Below the pieces are notes generated by a model that was not told where the DNA came from, ran no database searches, and saw only the letters and a list, made by a program, of their open reading frames with translations. From Anaspis maculata (lineage: Eukaryota; Arthropoda; Insecta; Coleoptera; Scraptiidae), in assembly GCA_949128115.1 (NCBI GenBank), contig OX421964.1, forward strand, positions 30,186,177 through 30,250,176: a DNA stretch of 64,000 nt. The letters run 5' to 3'. Both the position numbers and the translations under genes were made by a program. This document shows positions 46,828 to 58,002 of this stretch, in pieces (position 1 is the first letter of the stretch; every line of letters begins with the position of its first letter).

Positions 46828-48053
46828 TTTTGTTTCGATTTTAAGTAGATAAAATACCTATAATCATAAGTAAGAAGTTACTAGATAGTTTCACAGAAAT
46901 TGAAGTAGATTATATTATAAGTAGAGTGGTTGGGATACCAGAGAGACCTGTGGGCGGAGCCTAACTGCGCGAACTTAGTTCATCTAGTGGTGCACCTAGA
47001 TTTGCAGTGGGATTTTAGGTTCGCCTATGACTTAGTAATGACCCACCACTCCAGCTGACGGTGTTGCTTCCCCTATTTCAACACGTGGACTCGTACAGAA
47101 CGATTTTTGTTTTTATGTTCAGCCCCGCCCACAGGTCCCTGTGGTGTGCCGTCAACTCTAATGAAAATTGAAAATAAGAAATAAGTCATGAGAAGCAAGT
47201 GAGATGTTTGGTACGATTTTCACGTGCTGATAAGTTATATTGGCATTTCACCTACGCATGATAATATAACGTTCAATCTTAGAGTAGCGGCCGAGGTGTC
47301 AGCTCAAGGATGGTGTTAAATTGCTAAAATAAGACTTGCGGAATCAATTGCTGTGGGTTTATTGCTTGACAGAAATTTACCATTCAGATCTTTTTCGAAA
47401 ACTACAAAGGTATACTTTGGTTTGAGCACATTGGCGTTCACAAAATAAAAAAAAAAATGTTAAAATTTTGAAATTTTCAATTTTTTCAATTTTTGAAATG
47501 CCACTAGGCTCAAACCAAAGTATATCTTTGTAGCAACGTCTTATATTGCCAATTCAACTCCGCCCTCAATAAGCTTGGGACAGATTGGGAATTAAAAATA
47601 TATTCTGCCAAATTAATCAAGCACAGAGTCAATTTTAATGGATCACTGTGAAAGGCGTGTATAATGTCTCATTTTAGTCACTTGCGTGTAACAGCTCATT
47701 TTAGTTACTGAGAACAAAATGAGGTATACCTAATGAAGTCATTATACACTACTATGATATAAAATTAGTTTTGATAGTCCTCATAATTTTTGTTTATAGA
47801 TAATTAAGTGAAAATCTAAGGTGATGAAACATAATAAATGCGAGCAATTATTCTTCAACTTCCAGGTCATAAAAATAATATTATTTTCAACAAGCTCTTA
47901 TTTCTTCAACGACGCCACAGTAGATTCTTAGAAGAGTTGTTTGACCCACGGGCATCTAATTAATTATACGTCTCGTTGGTGCGACAGGACAATCACTACT
48001 TTCTTTTGAGCTTTCTGTAAAACTTTCAGACTGGCATCAAATAGTTGTTTATA
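46828..48053. other. Intergenic region with a weak inverted repeat
   Basis: GAGACCTGTGGGCGGAGCC (about 46944) and GCCCCGCCCACAGGTCCCT (about 47121) form a weak pair of about 17 bases and may mark a small element. Short complementary AT-rich blocks also occur near 47408-47525. No gene was seen. Confidence 0.35.
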
Positions 48054-48172
48054 CAACAAGGGACTAAAGTGGATTTTTAATCCCGGGGGTGAAGTTTGTT
48101 GCTCGAGGGCCCTTTGGGCCCGAGGGCAACAAATCACCCTAAGGGATTAAAAATAACTTTAGTCCCGTGTTG
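48054..48172. repeat. Long hairpin, GGGACTAAAG arms
   Basis: CAACAAGGGACTAAAGT at the left pairs with ACTTTAGTCCCGTGTTG at the right. Inner pairs include TTTTTAATCCC / GGGATTAAAAA and GTTTGTTGC / GGCAACAAAT, around a GGGCCCTTTGGGCCC core. The stem is about 55 bp. A similar GGGACTAAA hairpin lies at 50313-50365. Confidence 0.65.
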
Positions 48173-49256
48173 GATACAAGACTTTTCGCAATACCGGAAT
48201 ATTTTCTGAAGCCGAGGAATTACAAAAAGAAATTCCAGTTTTTGGTGCTTTCAATAAATAAGAAGGCTGAATCGCTAAACGTAGGTACCTATAGCAACCA
48301 TAGCAAACTGAAGTGTGTTGTCAAACAATGAACACAAATTTGACGTTCGACATTTTCTACATGGGCATTTTCAGTGAGAATGTATTAAGATTCCATTCCA
48401 CAAGAAGTTTTGAACGAAGCCTTCCAAGCGAAGAAAATTCTGCAGCCGAAGTCGCTTGGTTTATGAATCGAAGAAATCGCTAATATTGATTGACAAGGGA
48501 ACAAACAACTAAATCCATGGTGGAGGCTCCAGATGGTACTTACCTTATACATAGGTACATAACTACCTTCTAATCAAGATACATAAGTAGATCCGCAGTT
48601 TGAAATAATTTATAAGTACGGTTGAAATTATTGTAAACCCCATTTTTTAGTGAGAACCTAATTATCCTTTTTTTTTAGGTTGCTGTATTATTTGGACTTT
48701 GTGGGGCGTTCAGGTGAAAGTACCCTATCATATGGCGAAGAGATCACCATAAGAGATTCAGAAGAACGTTGGTCCGTGGTGCACACCTACGATGCTTTTC
48801 GCAATGCCGAAGTTATTACAATAATATTAAAGATATTTGCCACAATTGAAAAACATAGAAACAAACTTTTATTGCAGGTACGAGATTGAAGATGAATACA
48901 AATACCTAGAATATACGTTGTTTCAGATTGATTGCTATCTCAGTAGGCATTGGAAGTATATGGTAAAAGTCGCTTTAGCTTTGTCTAGTTCTAAAACGTT
49001 TATTGTTTTAGTCCCAAGTCAGTGTGACATGTCAATCAAAATCAACCGCGAAGTTTTTTACTGTCGTCCAAACTGTCATGTTTCTGTCCACCTAGATAGC
49101 TTTTGGAAAGAAAATCGTGATAAGCACCTATCAACGCAAGTTTTAAGAATCTGTACGTGTTACTTATACAGTTACTGTTGTTCCTGTTACGTTATACCTA
49201 CTGTTACTGTTGTGTTGTTCTTTTATTGGTTTTGATTACCTGATAATTTTCACGCC

Positions 49257-49580
49257 ATGTGTGGGGATCCAGTTCGTTTATCTGCGAGAGAACGTGAAAT
49301 ACTTTGACGCTGTTACGAAGAACTCCTCAGAGATTCCAACAATGCAGCTGCCAGCATTCAGCGCGTTGCTTTGATCTTTAGTAACGTACAGCACGGTCAA
49401 ACGCATACTGGTAAAAAAGAAGCCAAGGTTTGTCACTACTTACAACCAAAAAGTAGCCGTGGATCCCTGGGCCCAGTCGAGAAAAAAATCAGCCAGGCGC
49501 CCGTTCTCAATCAAAAGAGTAGGTACAGTACAGTCTGTTGTGCCATATCCTACCAGATTTCGTGCTTCTGTCTTCACTAA
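49257..49580 (+). pseudogene. Decayed transposase N-terminus (helix-turn-helix)
   Basis: The frame reads RLSAREREIL, a stop, then RCYEELLRDSNNAAASIQRV and later KKEAKV. This resembles the start of Tc1/mariner-like transposases (S-x-x-E-R-E-I-V, helix, then a second helix with a basic turn). The in-frame TGA and the loss of anything downstream make it a relic. It lies between two related GGGACTAAAG hairpins (48.05 and 50.3 kb) that may be the element ends. Confidence 0.4.
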
Positions 49581-50312
49581 AAGGCTCAGTTGAAGTAGAA
49601 CAGCGTAACTCGGCTTTCGAAGCAGATCTTCCTTGAAATCTGATCCCTCTCAAGGCCATGGAGTTTGCTTTACTGCTTAACTATCTATACCTGTGTGATA
49701 TGTGGACAATGTTGATTGAGACTGTGGCAAGAACGAAATCTGCTGACTCCCCAGGTGCCTATTTTTTTTAGTCCTGAGATCGAAAACAGAGACGGTTCGA
49801 AATCAAAACTGCATGTATCTTTCTTCAAGTGCACCTTGAATGGGATGCCGCACGTGATACTCGATAAAAAATGTAGAAATACTTTCTGACTGAAAGGAGT
49901 GAAAGATCTGACTTATAACCTGAAAATAATTAATGAAGTTTCCACGAGATTTACACTTTTGATTTGACGTTTTTTGTAACTAAATCTAAAGCTGCATTTA
50001 GATTTTCATGACCTACTGGGATAGCAATATTTCTGAAACAACGTATACATAATGTAGAACATCAATAAATAACTATGTAATAACTAAGCTTTCGTACGTC
50101 GCTTGTTTTGCCGTCTCTTCCAGCTCGGGTGGAGTAAAGGAATCTTCTGAATCGGAACAATCCATTGCTATAGCCGATCACTTTCGTTATTAAAAGCCAA
50201 ACTTTCCCACGTACAACAACCACAACGAAACTCAGAAGCTAGATGTCAGTTTGAAAAATTAATTATTTCAAACTGACATGCCGGCACTCTATCCCGTCAA
50301 ATATTATTATTG

Positions 50313-50401
50313 CCCGCTTTCAAAAAGCGGGACTAAAATTCTACTTTAGTCCCGCAAAAGTGGGGGCAAAGTTGTTGTTATCGTTACGGTATTGCGAAAA
50401 T
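50313..50401. repeat. GGGACTAAAG hairpin and inverted TTTTCGCAATACCG
   Basis: GCGGGACTAAAATTCTACTTTAGTCCCGC-type pairing occupies 50330-50358. At 50386-50401 CGGTATTGCGAAAA is the complement of TTTTCGCAATACCG at about 48184. Together with the 48054 hairpin this suggests paired ends of one 2.3-kb element. Confidence 0.45.
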
Positions 50402-50855
50402 TATTTAGAATCATAGCAAAAACCACCAACAAAACTTTGTTCATAGGTACCAGGTGTCCTACAACATAACCGCGATTTGCATCATCATATCCCAATTCAA
50501 CTTATAGATACTTGATTACGTTTTTATTGATTTTCCGAAAACATGAGTCCGGACCTGGATTTATTTGAGTTCGATAGAATACCAAAATTGGAATGGTCGA
50601 CGTTCTATCAAAACCTAATCTCAACTAATTTTTATTCAATGACGGAAGTGTAAAATTGAATTGTTGGCAATACAAGAACCCATCAATGGTTAACGGCTTG
50701 CTTCTCTGTCTATCCATATCGACTTGTTTTTTTTTTTAAGAAATCTTAACATATTGATATGTTCGCTGCGCCAGAGTAGACGTGCGTGCCCGTGCTCCGT
50801 ACCAGACTTGTTTACATTTCAAATAATAGTTTGTGCCACATTTTAAATCGAAAAG

Positions 50856-51500
50856 ATGGCTGGATCGAGAGAACGAAAAACATCGAAAGAAGAGGAAGCC
50901 ACTGAGAAGCTCATCAGCAAAGTTTGCACCGACTTCATGAACAAAATGGACGAGAAGCTGGATGAAAAATTAGGCAAGCTCGAACAGAAAATTTCGCAAA
51001 TGTCCGACTCACTGAAAACTTTGAGCACCTCGCTTAGCTCCAATACTGAAGCCCTCAAGGATATGCAGAACCGTTGTGATCTGCTTGAACAGCAAGCCAA
51101 ACGCATCAGTTTGCGTCTCTGTGGAGTCGAAGAAAATGAAGATGAGTGTCTGGTGAGCCTGGTGCCTAACTTGGTTTCCGCCACATTGAATGTACCATGT
51201 AGCTCTGCGGACATTAACTACGTTTTCCGCATGAAGAGTAAAAGCAAAGGCCCGCAGAGTATATTGGTAAACTTTGTGACCAATATAAAACGCAACGAGG
51301 TGATGGCAGCAAGAAAGAAACTCAAGGATACCTCTTACGCCATCTATGAAGACCTCACCAGTCAGAGATATGAACTCCTGAGTGCCGCAAAGAAAAAATA
51401 CGGCAATAACAAAGCGTGGTCGTTTAATGGTAGGGTGTATGCCTGTGATCCAGGCGATAACAAAAAAAGATTATTAATTGAGTCGAAAGACGAATTATAA
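50856..51500 (+). CDS. LINE ORF1 nucleic-acid-binding protein
   Basis: The 214-aa protein has a basic N-terminus, then a long heptad-patterned coiled coil (about residues 15-90: EEEATEKLISKV ... LSSNTEALKDMQNRCDLLEQ). A compact C-terminal domain with RISLRLCGVEEN, FRMKSKSKGPQSILVNFVTN, YAIYEDLTSQRYELLSAAKK and AWSFNGRVYA matches the order seen in ORF1 proteins of CR1/Jockey/L1-like elements. Such proteins trimerise and coat LINE RNA as chaperones. No zinc knuckles are visible. ATG 50856 is the first in frame. It is intact. Confidence 0.8.
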   Translation: MAGSRERKTSKEEEATEKLISKVCTDFMNKMDEKLDEKLGKLEQKISQMSDSLKTLSTSLSSNTEALKDMQNRCDLLEQQAKRISLRLCGVEENEDECLVSLVPNLVSATLNVPCSSADINYVFRMKSKSKGPQSILVNFVTNIKRNEVMAARKKLKDTSYAIYEDLTSQRYELLSAAKKKYGNNKAWSFNGRVYACDPGDNKKRLLIESKDEL

Positions 51501-51632
51501 TGAATGATTATTTAATTTTTATCTGTTCTTCTTGATTGTTAAGTTTTTGTTAACATTCTTATCTTTTATAGCTCTATTGGTTTTCTTGCCACTACTTATT
51601 TGAAAATTTTTGTGATGTCTGAGAGAGTTGTC

Positions 51633-54600
51633 TTTTTTTTTACACACAATATCTTTTTATTATACAAATTATGAAACTACAAAAATAAATTACAGAGAAT
51701 AAGTAGTGTATAAATGAGAGTAAATGAGAATTAATTGTATAAATGCTTAATTTAAATAAATCCCTGCCCCGTCTTCAGTTCCCACCCCACGAATAGTTTT
51801 TCTGGTGCCACGTAGCCTCATGCTGATCGCCCGTATTAGGCTAAATTGAATTCGCACCTTGACCCAGCACAAAATTGAAGAATAGGCCCTGTCCCATTTC
51901 TCCGCCATTGTCGAGGCCAGCCTTTTTAGGAAAACTATAAATTCTTTGTGCAACGCTCCTTCGCACGAGCATATCAGGGGAGTGAAGGAAGCTCTTACAT
52001 CTTCAGCAGCTCTGTCGTACTTGAGGTGTTTTTGGCTGGCATGTTGATTGGAGATGGCCTGCCAGGAAAGATTTCGGAGGCGGTAGGAAGTAGCGTCTGC
52101 ATCAATGATGCGATTATCAAAAAACGCTACCCTTCCCGCCTCCCAAACTCCCCTGACCATCAAGTCTCCTATAAGGGCAGGCTGACTGGTGCGAGCGTCT
52201 GCCATTTTCATGACAGGCTCTCGAATTACACCTCCGTACACCATTTCTGCCAGACTAGCACATTCGTCCCGAAGAGCATCATGTCCTGCTTTAACGAAGC
52301 CTCCTCTTTTACACACTAGACCGTGTTGCAGGTCAAATGCAGCGCCGCAGCCGTCACACCTACTCGGCAGACCCAAAGGTTCTCTGCCATATCTGACAGC
52401 CAGTGCATCTCTGAATTCGTTCGGGGATAGATCGAATCCATTGGCTGCAGTCGGAACTACTGTCAGCCATTGTGATGCACCAGCTGACAGCATGCGAGAA
52501 ATAGTCCTCTGCCGAGAAGGTGACAATCGAGGAAGGATGTTATTCAATTCCTCTTCTGCTGCATTTTCCCTGTCTTTGCGTCCCGTTGATGTTACACTCT
52601 TGACGTGTCTGTCATGTTCCAAGACATCCAGATCATTTCCGCTTCTGACAGCCTCCGCTAAAACTGAAGATGCCTCTCTGGAGATGACAGAGACTTCAGC
52701 TGCCTGTTTATGTGGGTTTTTGAGGTCTAGACTTCCGAATTTAGTGGGCAAAGCAAAAAGTTCCTGCTCGATTTCAGAAACTTCCTTCCGAACTACAGCT
52801 GGCACGAATAAAGTCTGAATGGCTTGCACCAAGGGGAGGTACTCTTCCTCACATCCGACGGTTACTCTTTGTAGATACGCCCATTCGTTCTGAAGCGATT
52901 TCACAAAAGCGGTATACGCAGCCTGTGGGCTTCTCTCACCAGCCTCTGCCAATTTCCTTGTGCATTCAATCCACTCATTCACTTTCTTCCTCACATAGTC
53001 TTTCTTACTTTCTTCGCTTCCAATCATAGTTCCGAGAAACTTACTACTTGTCTCTACTCTCACTTGCAAATCACCGAATATAATCTTAGCTTCCTCCCGA
53101 ACATCCTCTCGCACGACTAAAATACATTTGCTTGCCTCTGGATAATAGCCCCAGGTTGGACCCCTCTCAGAGAGCATATTGAACCACTCCAAAACATTAT
53201 TTAAAGTTCCGTAGCATGCAGAATCGTCGGCATACCAGTTTTGAATCCACTGACTAGGGTTCTTCAGTGAGCGAACTAGTGGTAGTATTCCAATGGCATA
53301 CATCAGCATTGCCAGAGGATCGCCCTGAGTAGTACCTTCTCGACTGAGGATGAAATCATTTACTCCTTTCACTACAATAACTGCATACCCTCTGTACGAA
53401 TTAAACAAAAATCTTGCACACCTAACCCATAATAGCCTAGCATTCCACAGCGCTATCGGTCGACTCAAAATATTAAAAGCATTTTTCGCATCGACCAATA
53501 GCAACACCTCACTATCACCTGCCTCAAATAAATTGACCATTCCATGAACTGCTCCTTCAATCCCAGCCTTCGTCCCCGCACATAACTGATCTGATCTACA
53601 CTCCAACTGAACATCCTCTCTAGTGACAAGAACCATAGCTTTGGCCATCAATCGCTGAAGAAGTTCTCCGATGCCAATTGGACGCACTCCAGGACATTTG
53701 TCCAAAGCTATACCTCTACGTGCAAAAACAGCCCTTACACAATCCCATTCCATAACCCCATTAGCCAGACGACGTGTGAGGGAAGCCACGGCTTCGCGTA
53801 ATCGAGAACTGTGAGCACCATATCTAAGCAACATTGCTTTCCACTGGTCCGAATCAGTTCCACTCGGTCCAGCACCTCCATTCAATCTTCGAGCCACGCT
53901 CTCAATATGTCGACCAGTTACATCCACATCTATCAATACAGGCAGAACCTCACATTCAGTGAATGCTTCTGGGACCGGAGCAGCTTGATCCGGATGTTTA
54001 TCTTTCAAAATGTCGAAGACTGACCTATCTCCTATCTCTGATTTAGGATCCAAAATTCCTCCACATCCCCGACCAGTCACCCACCGCGTTGCATCTCTAA
54101 TCTTCCCTTTCAATAATAACCGTGTAAAAATTCTGTGTAAATGTTCTTCGTTATCTCTTGATCCAATTTTGTTCTTGAATTTTGAATTGCATCTAACAGC
54201 TTCAGCTACCAGTTCCTCGATGTGTCCTCCCTCCCAAGTTTCCATTCTTCGTTTCAATAGTCGTCGTATATCTTGCGCATTGTTTACCATTCCATCTCGC
54301 TGAAGTATGCAGCTTGTCAGAATAAAAATTCTTTCTGACGGACCGACACCGTTTGCAACATCTTGGATTTCACGCCCCAAAATGTCAACAAATTGCCTTC
54401 CAGTAGCGCCTTGGGGTAGGTCGTACTGTTTTCCGTTCAAATGAATGATTTTTTTCCATAAAGAACGCCAACTGGAATCAGGTCCGCCTTCGTTGTTGAC
54501 CAAATTGGCCCCGAAGGCTCGTTGCATCACATCTACCACATGTTGTGCTATGGGATCTTGACCGACAGCTTCCTCCTGTGTTGTTGGGGTTTTGTTTTGG

Positions 54601-54790
54601 CATCTAATTCCACACGCCGATGAGCAGCCTCTTCCGTCCTTCCTGCAGGAACAGCGGCTGGTAATGCACTGCGATTGTTTGCTGCATAAGCAGCAGTCTT
54701 CTTCCATGCTTCTTACTGTCTTATTACCTAGTTGTATTTTCTAAATAAAATATCTCTTCTACCTACCCATGAATATGATAATTATAAACT
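51633..54790 (-). mobile_element. Restriction-like-endonuclease retroelement, antisense
   Basis: A run of T at 51633-51641 is the poly(A) end of a minus-strand element whose 986-aa ORF fills 51747-54707. The 5' end lies between 54708 and about 54823. No clear target duplication was found. R2-like elements often make none or irregular ones. It sits between the two ORFs of an unrelated LINE, so it is younger. Confidence 0.75.
51747..54707 (-). CDS. CXC-domain reverse transcriptase with restriction-like nuclease
   Basis: One intact 986-aa frame. The N-terminus (about residues 5-38) is Cys-rich (CCLCSKQSQC, RCSCRKDGRGCSSACGIRC), like a tesmin/CXC DNA-binding module. The reverse transcriptase core follows: GVRPIGIGELLQRLMAKAM (about 340), LLLVDAKNAFN with the catalytic Asp (about 402), SREGTTQGDPLAM (about 455) and WYADDSA with the two catalytic Asp (about 490). 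Near residue 805 is C-x2-C-x7-H-x3-C (CDGCGAAFDLQHGLVC). Beyond it GDLMVRGVWEAGRVAFFDNRI carries acidic residues of a PD-(D/E)XK restriction-like nuclease. That order (RT, CCHC, nuclease) is that of R2/R4/NeSL/Hero-group elements. The clade is not decided. A related family occurs in marine animals, from memory. Confidence 0.8.
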   Translation of the reverse strand: MEEDCCLCSKQSQCITSRCSCRKDGRGCSSACGIRCQNKTPTTQEEAVGQDPIAQHVVDVMQRAFGANLVNNEGGPDSSWRSLWKKIIHLNGKQYDLPQGATGRQFVDILGREIQDVANGVGPSERIFILTSCILQRDGMVNNAQDIRRLLKRRMETWEGGHIEELVAEAVRCNSKFKNKIGSRDNEEHLHRIFTRLLLKGKIRDATRWVTGRGCGGILDPKSEIGDRSVFDILKDKHPDQAAPVPEAFTECEVLPVLIDVDVTGRHIESVARRLNGGAGPSGTDSDQWKAMLLRYGAHSSRLREAVASLTRRLANGVMEWDCVRAVFARRGIALDKCPGVRPIGIGELLQRLMAKAMVLVTREDVQLECRSDQLCAGTKAGIEGAVHGMVNLFEAGDSEVLLLVDAKNAFNILSRPIALWNARLLWVRCARFLFNSYRGYAVIVVKGVNDFILSREGTTQGDPLAMLMYAIGILPLVRSLKNPSQWIQNWYADDSACYGTLNNVLEWFNMLSERGPTWGYYPEASKCILVVREDVREEAKIIFGDLQVRVETSSKFLGTMIGSEESKKDYVRKKVNEWIECTRKLAEAGERSPQAAYTAFVKSLQNEWAYLQRVTVGCEEEYLPLVQAIQTLFVPAVVRKEVSEIEQELFALPTKFGSLDLKNPHKQAAEVSVISREASSVLAEAVRSGNDLDVLEHDRHVKSVTSTGRKDRENAAEEELNNILPRLSPSRQRTISRMLSAGASQWLTVVPTAANGFDLSPNEFRDALAVRYGREPLGLPSRCDGCGAAFDLQHGLVCKRGGFVKAGHDALRDECASLAEMVYGGVIREPVMKMADARTSQPALIGDLMVRGVWEAGRVAFFDNRIIDADATSYRLRNLSWQAISNQHASQKHLKYDRAAEDVRASFTPLICSCEGALHKEFIVFLKRLASTMAEKWDRAYSSILCWVKVRIQFSLIRAISMRLRGTRKTIRGVGTEDGAGIYLN

Positions 54791-54898
54791 TTAAATATTT
54801 TTGATGAAGTAGCAAAATGCAGCTTGCTCTTTTTCTTTGAATACTTATTATTTTCTGTTTTGCTCTGCTGGCGCGGAGCACATGGCCTTAGTCGGCGT

Positions 54899-57739
54899 AT
54901 GGCGAGGGATGCACGGAATACAAACGGATGCCTTCTTTTCTCACACCTTAATATAAGATCGCTATGCTCTAAATTTGATTCATTCTCTGAATTTGTTCAA
55001 GAGGAAGATTATGACATTGTGGGATTGTCAGAGACCTGGTTACACGGTGGTATTGCGGATGACTCCCTGAGTGTCCCGGGATACACTCTCATACGTAAGG
55101 ACAGAGGCTCAAGAGGGGGTGGTGTTGCCTTTTACATAAAAAATTCTATTAAATTCACCACTCTTTCACCTTTGACTTCTGGGGGACCGTTGGAACATCT
55201 TTGGATAGGTGTGAGAGTTCAGGGTAAGGAGTTGTGTCTGGGTGCACTGTATCGGCCGCCGAGTGCAAACTTGACTGATTGTATCGAAGACCTTGAAAAT
55301 AATTTGATTGAGTTCATTCCCAATCACGACCATGTTGTATTCGGTGGCGATTTTAACGTTGATTGTCTGAATGCGGGTCCTGCCTTTTCCCTTCTTGATA
55401 AACTTTTTAAAAAATACGGTTTTCATCAGCTGGTTGAGGCTCCAACCCGAATAACGAGTAATTCCAATACTTTGTTAGATTTAATTGTAGTGTCTACCAA
55501 AAGTATTTGCAAGAATACGGAGGTAATTAATGTGGATCACATTTCCGACCATTGCCTTGTCAGCACATCTTTGTCATTTAAAAAGATTCGACCACCAATA
55601 GTTTATCGGACATACCGGGACTACAAAGACTTCAACCTTGATCATTTTAGAAACGATCTAAACGCTGTAGATTGGACAATGTTTTATTCGAAGCGTAGCG
55701 TGAATGACCTGGTTGATGTGTTCAACAGCACGATTCTAAGTATATTTGACACTCATGCACCGGTCAGGACATCTCGATTTACTAGAGCCCCTGCTCCTTG
55801 GATGACCGAAAATTTGAAATTGATGATAAAATTGCGCAAAAAAGCACTCGGTAGATATAAAAATCTCAAAACCGAATTGGCGTGGAAGGAATATAAAGAC
55901 CTAAGAAATTTTGTAACTATGGCTGTGAGAAACGAAAAAAAAGCTTACCTACGCCACGTATTCAAAACTTATCCTAAGGGATTTTGGAAAACACTCAAGT
56001 ACCTTAATATCAATAATACCTCGGAAGTTTTCCTCAACAGTATTGGTTCCCCTTCTGCATTTAACCGCCACTTCCTTTCAAGCGTGCCGTCAGTTGATTT
56101 GGGTGATGGCTCCTTTATTGAAAATAGCTACAAGGATAAATTACATGATGGCACGACCGAGCTGTTTAACTTTGTCCCTGTTGATACGGAAGCTGTTTCA
56201 AAAATAATTTCGAAATTGAAATCCAATGCCAGAGGGGCAGATGGAATTGATTTGAGAATGATTTCACTAATTTCATCTGATTTGATCAATCAGATTACAT
56301 TTATTGTGAACACTTCCATTGAATCCTGTGAATTCCCTTCAGCATGGAAAGCCTCTAATATAATACCTATCCCTGAAGTCCCTAACCCCTCTTTGATCAG
56401 CGACTTTCGTCCTATCAGCCTTCTGCCGGTTTTGTCGAAAGTCCTGGAAAAGGTCATGCATAGTCAGTTAAGTACATATTTTAATTCTAATAATGTTTTT
56501 CCCACTACCCAGTCTGGGTTTCGGCCACTGCATAGCACTACTACCGCGTTACTGAAAGTTTCAGACGATATATTCAGAGCAGTGGACCAGGGCAAAAACA
56601 CAGCTTTGGTTTTGTTAGATTATAGTAAGGCATTTGACACGCTAGATCATAACATACTTTGTACAAAGCTGCAGTTTTTTGGATTGGATAAAAAGGCCAT
56701 TGACTTTATGAAAAGTTACTTGGGTGACAGGGTGCAGCGTGTCATTATCGGCGAGAATACATCAAGATTTTTACCTAATAAGAAAGGGGTGGCACAGGGG
56801 AGCATCCCGGGACCTTTACTGTTTACCACTTATACTGCTGATTTCGGCAAGTTCATGAGTTCTTGCAATTTGCATCAATTTGCTGATGACAAACAAATGT
56901 ATTATTCATTTTTTCTTAATGATCTTGGTGCGGCTGTTGGTTATATCAATAGGGATCTTCAGCGTATTGCATATGTCTCTAAAGCTCACGGCTTATTATT
57001 AAATAGTAAGAAAACACAATTACTCCTGATTGGGAAGCATCGTAATGGAATCCTTGAGAGCGGAGGCTTCTGCATCAAAATCGACGATCAATTATTGACT
57101 CCGGTTGATAGCACTAGAAATCTTGGCATCTATTTTGATTCACAACTCAGGTTTGAAACTCACGTTTCAACTCTGTTACAAAAATGCTACGGTAAACTAC
57201 ATGCCCTTTATATGCATAAAGAATATTTAACATCTGACATAAAATTGCGATTGTGTGACTCACTCATTCTTTCTGCAGTGGCCTATTGCGATGTTGTTTA
57301 TTGGCCAGCTCTTACATTTCAGGATAAAAGTAGCCTTCAAAAGTTGCAGAATACTTGCTTGAAATTCTCTTACGGTCGTCGGAAATTTGATCATGTTACT
57401 CCCCTGCTTAATGAATCTAAATGGTTCAACTTGGACGAAAGATTTTTCATACATTTAAGCAACCTCACCTACAAGCTGATGACTTCTGATCAACCGAGAT
57501 ATTTGACTGAAAAGTTGGTCCGCAATTATGACATTCACGGCAGGCAGACTCGACATAGAATGAGGTTCAGTGTTCCCAGACACTGCTCGGCTGTCTTCCA
57601 GCGGTCCTTCAGCTATAGCTCTGTCAAGGTTTTCAATTCATTACCGCTTAGTATTTGTCATTGTTCCTCGTTTTACAGTTTTAAAAAAGCTATAAAAAAA
57701 TTCATTTTGGAGAAAAGAGGGTGTCCGGTAGTCCAGTGA
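54899..57739 (+). CDS. LINE ORF2: AP endonuclease and reverse transcriptase
   Basis: The first ATG in the frame is 54899 (MARDARNTNG), giving 946 aa; the open frame extends back to 54824 without an ATG. The N-terminal apurinic-like endonuclease contains HLNIRSL, DIVGLSETWL, RGGGVAFYI, LGALYRPPSANL, VVFGGDFNVD and VDHISDHCL. The reverse transcriptase holds DFRPISLLPVLSKVLEK, ALVLLDYSKAFDTLDH (catalytic Asp), GVAQGSIPGPLLF and LHQFADDKQMYY (catalytic Asp pair). A thumb/C-terminal region ends near KKFILEKRGC. The order and motifs fit CR1/Jockey-group LINEs. The frame is intact, so activity is possible, though the interrupting insertion separates it from ORF1. Confidence 0.9.
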   Translation: MARDARNTNGCLLFSHLNIRSLCSKFDSFSEFVQEEDYDIVGLSETWLHGGIADDSLSVPGYTLIRKDRGSRGGGVAFYIKNSIKFTTLSPLTSGGPLEHLWIGVRVQGKELCLGALYRPPSANLTDCIEDLENNLIEFIPNHDHVVFGGDFNVDCLNAGPAFSLLDKLFKKYGFHQLVEAPTRITSNSNTLLDLIVVSTKSICKNTEVINVDHISDHCLVSTSLSFKKIRPPIVYRTYRDYKDFNLDHFRNDLNAVDWTMFYSKRSVNDLVDVFNSTILSIFDTHAPVRTSRFTRAPAPWMTENLKLMIKLRKKALGRYKNLKTELAWKEYKDLRNFVTMAVRNEKKAYLRHVFKTYPKGFWKTLKYLNINNTSEVFLNSIGSPSAFNRHFLSSVPSVDLGDGSFIENSYKDKLHDGTTELFNFVPVDTEAVSKIISKLKSNARGADGIDLRMISLISSDLINQITFIVNTSIESCEFPSAWKASNIIPIPEVPNPSLISDFRPISLLPVLSKVLEKVMHSQLSTYFNSNNVFPTTQSGFRPLHSTTTALLKVSDDIFRAVDQGKNTALVLLDYSKAFDTLDHNILCTKLQFFGLDKKAIDFMKSYLGDRVQRVIIGENTSRFLPNKKGVAQGSIPGPLLFTTYTADFGKFMSSCNLHQFADDKQMYYSFFLNDLGAAVGYINRDLQRIAYVSKAHGLLLNSKKTQLLLIGKHRNGILESGGFCIKIDDQLLTPVDSTRNLGIYFDSQLRFETHVSTLLQKCYGKLHALYMHKEYLTSDIKLRLCDSLILSAVAYCDVVYWPALTFQDKSSLQKLQNTCLKFSYGRRKFDHVTPLLNESKWFNLDERFFIHLSNLTYKLMTSDQPRYLTEKLVRNYDIHGRQTRHRMRFSVPRHCSAVFQRSFSYSSVKVFNSLPLSICHCSSFYSFKKAIKKFILEKRGCPVVQ

Positions 57740-58001
57740 AATACGGGTATTCATTTTGTGTTCTAAAGTTATATTGTTCATTTCATTTTATTTCCTCTTG
57801 TTAACTTTTGATTTTGAATTATTTTTACTTTGAATTTCTATTTGACTTCTGTTTGTTCACTTATTGTTTAATGTTATTTTTATTATCGAAAAATCTCTTA
57901 AGTTAGTAGATTTAGTATTCAGCGGTTAGTTGAGTAGCCATGCTAGACCTCGCCGCTGGTACACAGTATATTTTTGGTATTGTAGTCTGTATGAATGAAG
58001 A

Positions 58002-58002
58002 C

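Noticed and set aside
51948..52818. Plus-strand frames of 123 and 209 aa
   Set aside because: They are antisense shadows of the 986-aa retroelement ORF.
54824..54898. N-terminal extension of LINE ORF2
   Set aside because: The open frame there has no ATG and starts with TTG; it may be leader sequence or the edge of the inserted retroelement.
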